From positions 1 to 7,082 of the forward strand of contig CACZQQ010000275.1 of NCBI GenBank assembly GCA_902783355.1: a DNA stretch of 7,082 nucleotides. The letters run 5' to 3'. The position numbers and the translations under genes were made by a program. Positions 1 through 7,082 of the stretch are shown one piece after another; within the stretch, counting starts at the first letter, position 1, and every line of letters starts with the position of its first letter. Source of the DNA: an uncultured bacterium (GTDB lineage: Bacteria; Verrucomicrobiota; Lentisphaeria; Oligosphaerales; Oligosphaeraceae). The notes beneath the pieces were generated by a model. It did no database searches and was not told the DNA's origin. It saw only the letters and a program-made list of their open reading frames with translations.

Positions 1-1288
1 CCGTGAAGAACTTGCGCAGTTCGACCGCGCCCATGCCGGGCACGGAGACGTATTTGCCGTTGACAAGGCGGCAGACGGTGCTGGTGGCCACATCCAGCGC
101 CTCGGCGCACTGCGCCTGCGTCATGGGCTTGAGCTCGACCAGGCTGCGCTTCTCGAAGGCGCGCGGCTGCTCGCGCAGCAGGAAGCCGCCCAGCCGCTCA
201 AGGGCATCGTACCGCGAGTCCACATGCTGCACAAGCCGCTGCCCCGCCTGCAGCTTCTCATCAAGGTATTTGCGGTCTTCCTTTGAAAGATCCTTCCGCT
301 CCGCCATCTCAAGGTAGACGGGATCGACCTCGACTTCACCGACAAGCTGTCTGTTGCAGTAGACCCTCCAGCCGCCCGCCGAAGGCTGCATGATGAGGTC
401 CGCCACCACGGAGGGCGCGGAGGCCGGCGGGCGCAGCCGCCAGCCCGGATGCGGATCCAGTTCGCGGCTGATGAAGGCAAGCGCGTCCTCCACCTCTCCT
501 GTTTCGCAGTCCAGCGCATCAGCCACGACATCAAAGTTCCGCATGGCAAGCTTTTCTAACATATTCTGTTCCAATATCTTAAGTGCAACCTCCTCGTCGG
601 GGTGCTCGCGGCGGATTTGCAGCAGGAGGCACTCCGCCAGGCTGCGGGCGCACAGGCCCGCAGGGTCCAACTGCCGCTGCAGGGCGTCGATGGCGGCATG
701 AAGCGTCGCCGCATCGCAATGGGCGACCTGCATGAGCTCCTCGTCCGTCCCCTCCAGCAGGCCGTCTCCGTTGACCTCGCCCACAAGCACCTCGCAGACG
801 CGCAGGACGGCCGGCGGCGCCGCCACGTCCGCGCGGACGGCCTCCAGCAGAAGCCCATAGAGGCTGCTGTCGCCCGTCAGCGAATTCATGCGGTAGTCCC
901 AGCGTTCGCGGGCCTCGGGATCCTCCGGGCCGTCGCCGCTGCCCAGACGGCGCGCGCCGTCGAAGGCAGCCTGGTTCTCCACGACGTCCCGCAGGGTGTC
1001 CTCGACATAGGACTTGCCGTCGGCGTCCGCCTCTCGCTCGCGGCGCTGGAAGCGTTCCGGATCGCGGGGCAGCTCGTCCAGCGTCACCACATCCGTGGAG
1101 CGCTCGCGCAGGACGGGATTGTTCAGGAGCGCCGTCTTGATCTCCTCCCGCAATTCCACGGCAGGCTTCTGGAGGATGGCAAGCCCCTCGCGCTGATACT
1201 GCGTCAGGCGGTGTGTCTGAAGCTGGCGGGCCTCAGCCGCCTGCGCCTGTCGCGGCGTGAAAATCAGTTGGGGGGCAAGAGACGGCAC
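1..1288 (-). CDS. rpoN: RNA polymerase sigma-54 factor RpoN, C-terminus cut by the window edge
   Basis: Alternative sigma factor that directs RNA polymerase to -24/-12 promoters and needs an AAA+ enhancer-binding activator to open DNA. The frame is open for 429 codons and leaves at base 1. Region I is near residues 22-62 (EGLAILQKPAVELREEI, then NNPVLRE). The core-binding domain follows, with GEVNGDGLL at 170-178 and LDPAGLCARSLAECLLLQI at 207-225, close to the family DPaGvgArdLxECLLLQL. The helix-turn-helix is at 387-410 (LKPMTQAQCAEALDV, then STVCRLVNGKY), followed by ELRKFF at 423-428. About 50 residues including the RpoN box should lie beyond the edge, giving a usual total near 480. The start is a GTG five bases after the rlmI stop. 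I see no in-frame ATG nearby and no good Shine-Dalgarno, so translation may depend on reinitiation after rlmI. The HTH region departs from consensus (see findings). Sigma-54 identity is secure; the start is less so. Confidence 0.92.
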   Translation of the reverse strand, partial: MPSLAPQLIFTPRQAQAAEARQLQTHRLTQYQREGLAILQKPAVELREEIKTALLNNPVLRERSTDVVTLDELPRDPERFQRREREADADGKSYVEDTLRDVVENQAAFDGARRLGSGDGPEDPEARERWDYRMNSLTGDSSLYGLLLEAVRADVAAPPAVLRVCEVLVGEVNGDGLLEGTDEELMQVAHCDAATLHAAIDALQRQLDPAGLCARSLAECLLLQIRREHPDEEVALKILEQNMLEKLAMRNFDVVADALDCETGEVEDALAFISRELDPHPGWRLRPPASAPSVVADLIMQPSAGGWRVYCNRQLVGEVEVDPVYLEMAERKDLSKEDRKYLDEKLQAGQRLVQHVDSRYDALERLGGFLLREQPRAFEKRSLVELKPMTQAQCAEALDVATSTVCRLVNGKYVSVPGMGAVELRKFFT

Positions 1289-1293
1289 GAAAG

Positions 1294-2490
1294 TCAGTCG
1301 AGCACCAGTTGGAGGCCAGTCAGATACTGGCCCTCGGGGAAGGCAAGGCAGGCGGGATGGTCGGGCGCCTGCGAGAAGACGCGCACGACGCGCGCGCTAC
1401 GCCCCGCGTCGCACAAGGCCTCCGCCACCACGGTCCGGAACATTTCAGGCGTCATGGCGGCCGCACAGGAGAAGGTCAAGAGACTCCCTCCTTTGCGTAA
1501 CAACTTGCACGCCAACAAATTAATGTCCTTATAGCCACGGATGGCGCGCGGCAGCTGCCCTTGCGTGGCGGCGAATTTGGGCGGGTCAAGGACGATGAGG
1601 TCGAAATCCCGACGGCTGTCACGGAACTTGCGCAGTTCCAAGAACATGTCGCCCTGGAGGAACTCCAGCCGCGAATCTCCTTCCAGACCGTTGAGGGCGG
1701 CATTGCGGCGCGCCAGCTCAATGGAAGAGGCCGCCGCGTCCATGAAGAGGACGGATTTGGCGCCGGCGCGAGCCGCACGCAGGCCGAAGGCGCCCGAATA
1801 GCAGCAGCAGTCCAACACGTCGGCGCCGGAAGAGACAGCGTCGACCGCCAGGCGGTTGTCGCGCTGGTCAAGGTAGAATCCGGTCTTGTGTCCGCCCGGC
1901 AAGTCCATCAGCAGCCTGAGGCCGTTTTCCTCAATCGTCAATTCGGGCGGCGGCTCCTCTCCCCAGAGAGAGCCGTTCTTCTCCTCAAGCCCCTCGCGCT
2001 TGCGCGCCTCGGCCTCGGAGCGCTCGTAGACGCCCTTGATGCCCTCCCCCAATTCGGCGAGAGCCGCCACGATCTCCGCCTTCCAGTGCTCCGTGCCGGC
2101 GGCCAAAAACTCGCAGGAGAGGAAGTCGCCGTAGCGGTCCACCACAAGGCCGGGCAGCCCGTCCGCCTCGCCATGCACAAGGCGGCAGCAGGCGCCTTCG
2201 CGCCAGAGCCCGAGGCGGCGGCGGTATTCGACGGCGGCGGCCAGACGCCTGCGGAAGAAGGCGCCGTCCACCGGCTCGTTGGGATCCAGCGTCCAGACGC
2301 GGGCGCGGATCTGCGACCACGGCGAATAGGCGGCTCGGGCGATCCAGGAGCCATCCGCCGCGCGGACCTCCACCGTCTCGCCCAGATGCGGATCGTTCAG
2401 CACCTCCGCAATCGCGCCGGAGAAAATCCATGGGTGCCGGCGGGCGACCGCCTTCTCGCGGCCCGGCTTGAGGACGATTTGCTTGAACAT
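1294..2490 (-). CDS. rlmI: RlmI-like 23S rRNA (cytosine-C5) methyltransferase
   Basis: SAM-dependent RNA methyltransferase of the RlmI/YccW family; the E. coli enzyme makes m5C at position 1962 of 23S rRNA in the cytoplasm. The 398-residue length matches E. coli RlmI (396). An N-terminal PUA domain spans about 3-80 (HPWIFSGAI at 19-27). A central domain carries RLVHGEADGLPGLVVDRYGD at 103-122. The Rossmann domain starts after GHKTGFYLDQRDNR (200-213), with SAM motif I at 225-244 (VLDCCCYSGAFG), an acidic motif II residue at Asp251, DPPKF at 302-306, and FSCAAAM at 340-346, where Cys342 is the candidate catalytic cysteine. The C-terminal PEGQYLTGLQL also fits the family. The ATG has a strong Shine-Dalgarno (AAGGAGG, bases 2506-2500) nine bases upstream. 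The gene starts 21 bases after the kinase stop and ends five bases before rpoN. The exact rRNA target is inferred from the family; an RlmK/L-like specificity is possible but less likely. Confidence 0.92.
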   Translation of the reverse strand: MFKQIVLKPGREKAVARRHPWIFSGAIAEVLNDPHLGETVEVRAADGSWIARAAYSPWSQIRARVWTLDPNEPVDGAFFRRRLAAAVEYRRRLGLWREGACCRLVHGEADGLPGLVVDRYGDFLSCEFLAAGTEHWKAEIVAALAELGEGIKGVYERSEAEARKREGLEEKNGSLWGEEPPPELTIEENGLRLLMDLPGGHKTGFYLDQRDNRLAVDAVSSGADVLDCCCYSGAFGLRAARAGAKSVLFMDAAASSIELARRNAALNGLEGDSRLEFLQGDMFLELRKFRDSRRDFDLIVLDPPKFAATQGQLPRAIRGYKDINLLACKLLRKGGSLLTFSCAAAMTPEMFRTVVAEALCDAGRSARVVRVFSQAPDHPACLAFPEGQYLTGLQLVLD

Positions 2491-2511
2491 AGATGTTTGC
2501 CTCCTTGTGTT

Positions 2512-3516
2512 TCAGGGAAGGACGGCGAGCAGCTCCTCGGCGCGGATGGCGCGGGTGCCGATGTAGCCGACGACGACGCCGGCCGCGTAGTTGGCGATGC
2601 GGGCGGCCTCGGCGGGAGAAGCCCCCGCCAGGAGGGCGAGCGTCATCGTCGCCATCACCGTGTCGCCGGCGCCCGAGACGTCGAAGACCTGCCGCGCCTG
2701 CGTGGGGATGTGCACGGGCGCGCCTCCATTGCGCTCCACGAGCATCATCCCGCCGGCGCCCAAGGTGATGAGCAGCAGCTCCGGCCCCCAGAGCGCCATG
2801 AGCCTGTCGGCGACCTGCAGAAGCGGCTTGTCCTCCAAGGGCCGCCTGCCTTCGGCGGGCAGATAGGTGATGCCCGCCAACCTGAACGCCTCCAGGCGGT
2901 TGGGCGTCATCAGCCGGATGCCTGGCACGTTGAAGGCGTTGGCGGGATGCGGATCCAATGTGGTGAAGACATGGTGCCTTGCGGCCAGCGCCACCGCGTC
3001 CGCCATGAACTGACGGTCGAAGAGCCCCTTGGCGTAGTCCTCCATGATGAGCGCGTCCACCGCGCCGGCCGCCAGCTGCCTCTCCAAGGCGGCCAGGACA
3101 TGCTTCCGCAATTCAGGCGTCACCTGGGAGGGCTGCTCGCGGTCCACGCGCACGACCTGCTGGTTGCCGGCCAGGATGCGCGTCTTGACGGTGGTGACCG
3201 CGCCGGAGGCCACATGGACGGCGCCCACGTCGGCGCTGGCGTCCTGCAACTGCTCCAGAAGAAGCCGCCCGTCCAGATCGTCCCCCACAAGGCCGGCCGG
3301 CAGCGCATTGGCCTGCAGGGCAAAGACGTTGCGGACGACATTGGCGGCGCCGCCGGGCACCGCCGTCTCGCGGTTGACCAGCACCACGGGAACCGGCGCC
3401 TCCTGCGAAATGCGCGTCGCCTCGCCCCAGGTATAGCGGTCCAGCATCAAATCCCCCAGGACGGCCACGTTCAGGCCCGCGAACTTCCGGACAAAATCAC
3501 GCAATGAATCAGGCAT
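2512..3516 (-). CDS. rfaE1: D-glycero-beta-D-manno-heptose-7-phosphate kinase (monofunctional, PfkB family)
   Basis: Also called hldA. It phosphorylates D-glycero-D-manno-heptose 7-phosphate at C1 with ATP, a step towards ADP-heptose for the lipopolysaccharide inner core. With the start used here it has 334 residues, the size of the kinase half of E. coli HldE; the C-terminal nucleotidyltransferase half is absent. Ribokinase-family signatures run in order: GDLMLDRYTWGEATRIS (21-37), PGGAANVVRN (54-63), KTRILAGNQQVVRVDRE (111-127), EDYAKG (159-164), DPHPAN (188-193), TPNRLEA (204-210), TLGAGGM (251-257), and DVSGAGDT (279-286) with Asp285 as predicted catalytic base. An ATG five codons upstream (base 3531) is also in frame, but a GAGGTG ribosome-binding sequence lies between the two and serves only the ATG at 3516, so I chose the latter. 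A GC hairpin lies just upstream. HldC, GmhA, GmhB and the epimerase are not in the window and must be encoded elsewhere. Confidence 0.93.
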   Translation of the reverse strand: MPDSLRDFVRKFAGLNVAVLGDLMLDRYTWGEATRISQEAPVPVVLVNRETAVPGGAANVVRNVFALQANALPAGLVGDDLDGRLLLEQLQDASADVGAVHVASGAVTTVKTRILAGNQQVVRVDREQPSQVTPELRKHVLAALERQLAAGAVDALIMEDYAKGLFDRQFMADAVALAARHHVFTTLDPHPANAFNVPGIRLMTPNRLEAFRLAGITYLPAEGRRPLEDKPLLQVADRLMALWGPELLLITLGAGGMMLVERNGGAPVHIPTQARQVFDVSGAGDTVMATMTLALLAGASPAEAARIANYAAGVVVGYIGTRAIRAEELLAVLP

Positions 3517-3521
3517 GTTTT

Positions 3522-3527
3522 CACCTC
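3522..3527 (-). promoter_or_regulatory. Ribosome-binding site deciding the heptose kinase start
   Basis: On the minus strand GAGGTG sits five bases before the ATG at 3516. It lies downstream of the alternative in-frame ATG at 3531, which has no purine-rich sequence before it. This favours the shorter 334-residue protein. Confidence 0.65.
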
Positions 3528-3538
3528 GCATGCTTCGA

Positions 3539-3567
3539 CGGCGACGGCGGGGCGGGCGCCGTCGCCG
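3539..3567 (-). repeat. Perfect 11-bp GC hairpin between the membrane-protein gene and the heptose kinase
   Basis: The arms at 3539-3549 and 3557-3567 are exact reverse complements (CGGCGACGGCG and CGCCGTCGCCG as read on the minus strand) around a seven-base loop; in RNA a flanking G-U pair could extend the stem to 12. It fills most of the 63-base gap (3517-3579) and ends 11 bases before the kinase ribosome-binding site. No U-run follows, so it does not look like a standard intrinsic terminator. Roles as an mRNA stability element, processing site, attenuator or modulator of kinase translation are all possible. The structure is seen directly; the role is inference. Confidence 0.6.
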
Positions 3568-3579
3568 CGTCCCCTGAAA

Positions 3580-4331
3580 TCAGTCGGCTTCGCGCTCCTC
3601 GATGATGGCGCGGACAGGTTCCTCGATGGAGAGGTCGGGCAGAGGCGGCAGAAGCCCCCCGCCCTCGCCGGCGGCCTCCAGACGTTCCACAAGGGCGGCG
3701 GTGCGCTGGACATTCCCCAGCATCTGGCGGCGCCGCGAGGGCTTCAGGCGCAGGGCGTTCTCCCGCAGGAAATCCCTCCTGTCCCGCAATTCGGCGCTCA
3801 ACGCCGCCACGTAGGCCTCCGTCACGGGATCCTTGCTGTGGAAATCGTCCAGGCGGCGCTGCACGGCGTCCGCCTGCATGAAGAGCTCCTGGACCTCGCG
3901 CTGGCGCCTCCAGAAATCGCCGCGACGGCACAATGCGGGAAAGCCCGCGAAGAGGAAGAACTGCCCCACGATGGCCACGGCCACCAGAAGGGCGGCGACG
4001 CGGCCGGCCGCCTCGGCGCTGAAGGCGACGCGCGCCTTTTCGCGTTCGCCATGCACAAGGAGCCACCACCCCTCGCCCACGACGGGCTGCCCCAGCGGCA
4101 GGTCGCCCGCCTCGCCGGCGGAAAGGCGCACCTCGCCGCAGACAACCGGCCCGCCGTCCGGCAGGACACGCACGCGGAGATGCCGCTCGTCCGCCGCCGC
4201 CTCCAGCCGGAGGGACGCCTGCGGAATGTCGCGCGGAAGCGCCTCCAGCGTCAGGCGCGCCTCGGGCACGTGGCGGACAATGGCGGCATCCCCTGCCTCC
4301 GGCGCCCCCGCGAAGATGGCCAGGCGGTATC

Positions 4332-4335
<4 letters not shown>
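3580..4335 (-). CDS. Unrecognised single-pass membrane protein, translationally coupled to clpC
   Basis: I do not recognise this 251-residue protein. Residues 1-105 have alternating hydrophobic and turn residues suggesting a beta-rich domain, with no signal peptide. A hydrophobic stretch at about 112-136 (GRVAALLVAVAIVGQFFLF, then AGFPALC) is a probable membrane helix. It is followed by a basic patch (RRGDFWRRQR, 137-146) and a charged, heptad-like helical region to about 222, then a Gly/Pro-rich turn and a short acidic tail (LSIEEPVRAIIEE). The pattern LTLEALPRDIPQASLRLEA at 28-46 and LPLGQPVVGEGWWLLVHGE at 79-97 faintly recalls FHA-like domains such as the cytoplasmic part of YscD, without the canonical FHA phosphopeptide residues. 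The ATG overlaps the clpC stop as ATGA, with GGAG five bases upstream inside clpC. This reading frame is preferred to the overlapping Arg-rich frame at 3521-4393 because of its balanced composition, the coupling and the plausible topology. The gene being real is likely; its function is unknown. Confidence 0.8.
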
Positions 4336-6935
<2,600 letters not shown>

Positions 6936-6943
6936 ACGCTCTT

Positions 6944-6948
6944 CTCCT
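6944..6948 (-). promoter_or_regulatory. Ribosome-binding site of clpC
   Basis: AGGAG on the minus strand, eight bases before the clpC ATG, within a purine-rich leader. It fixes the start at 6935, as there is no competing in-frame start upstream with similar support. Confidence 0.8.
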
Positions 6949-7003
6949 ATTTTTCACTTCTATTCTACATTGCCCGCCGCCATTTGTCGGCGTCCGTGCG
7001 CAG

Positions 7004-7031
7004 AATATAGCCTTTGGAACGGGCTTTGCAA
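7004..7031 (-). promoter_or_regulatory. Sigma70-type promoter candidate for clpC and the operon
   Basis: On the minus strand TTGCAA (7031-7026) is followed after a 16-base spacer by TATATT (7009-7004). These match the -35 consensus at four of six positions and the -10 consensus at five of six. Transcription would begin near 6997 and leave a leader of about 60 bases. I find no CIRCE element and no CtsR-type direct repeat. A second TAGAAT at 6967-6962 lacks a partner -35. This is the only promoter-like pair I can support for the cluster. Confidence 0.5.
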
Positions 7032-7045
7032 TCGCGCACGCGCGA
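7032..7045. repeat. Short GC inverted repeat abutting the clpC -35 element
   Basis: TCGCGC, a two-base centre, then GCGCGA forms a 14-base near-perfect palindrome directly next to the predicted -35 hexamer. The position would suit an operator. In GC-rich DNA such short CG palindromes also arise by chance, so no regulator is proposed. Nothing further is recognisable from 7046 to the window end at 7082. Confidence 0.35.
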
Positions 7046-7082
7046 AATTCAACAATAACACACCCGCCCTGTCTGCCGCCGC

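Noticed and set aside
1485..1500. Internal AAGGAGG followed by TTG inside rlmI
   Set aside because: It encodes a Lys-Gly-Gly turn at the right place of the methyltransferase fold, and the out-of-frame product would be short and meaningless.
1561..3507. Long plus-strand open frame of 648 codons antisense to rlmI and the heptose kinase
   Set aside because: Its translation is rich in Ala, Gly, Arg, His and Gln with no recognisable domain. It lies opposite two well-identified genes and is a typical shadow frame of GC-rich DNA.
7020..7050. Sigma-54 (-24/-12) promoter upstream of clpC, suggested by TTGCA and the presence of rpoN
   Set aside because: The bases at the -24 position do not give TGGCAC at the required spacing; the sigma70-type pair fits better.
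6960..7082. Minus-strand frame open for 40 codons from the right edge to a TAG at 6962-6960, possibly the tail of an upstream gene
   Set aside because: Too short to judge, no recognisable motif, includes an AT-rich stretch, and would contain the promoter candidate.

Overview
The window is a GC-rich bacterial chromosomal segment in which every convincing gene lies on the minus strand. Reading in the direction of transcription, from high to low coordinates, the order is clpC (AAA+ unfoldase), an unrecognised membrane protein, a heptose-7-phosphate kinase (rfaE1/hldA), an RlmI-type 23S rRNA cytosine methyltransferase, and rpoN (sigma-54), which runs off the left edge. I see no tRNA, rRNA, CRISPR array, transposase, phage gene or toxin-antitoxin pair.

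Right edge, about 6936-7082: this is the leader of clpC. It holds a sigma70-type promoter candidate, a short GC-rich inverted repeat touching its -35 element, and a clear Shine-Dalgarno sequence. Region 3580-6935: clpC overlaps the membrane-protein gene by four bases (ATGA), so the two are probably translationally coupled. Region 3517-3579: a short intergenic gap with a perfect 11-bp GC hairpin just before the kinase ribosome-binding site. Region 1-3516: kinase, methyltransferase and rpoN follow with gaps of 21 and 5 bases. The spacing suggests one polycistronic unit of at least five genes, with possible differential expression at the hairpin.

Functionally the cluster joins protein quality control (ClpC), an unknown membrane protein, lipopolysaccharide heptose precursor synthesis, ribosome modification and an alternative sigma factor. 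There is no shared pathway among them, so this looks like a mixed housekeeping operon. The monofunctional heptose kinase and sigma-54 point to a Gram-negative cell. A UVR-bearing ClpC rather than ClpA, together with a divergent RpoN, argues against a typical gammaproteobacterium. A PVC-group organism (Lentisphaerota, Kiritimatiellota or a relative) is my guess, at low confidence, and it rests on general resemblance only.

I do not see a dramatic new system. The best leads are the unknown membrane protein coupled to clpC, whose N-terminal part faintly resembles an FHA/YscD-like domain, and the unusual helix-turn-helix of the sigma-54.
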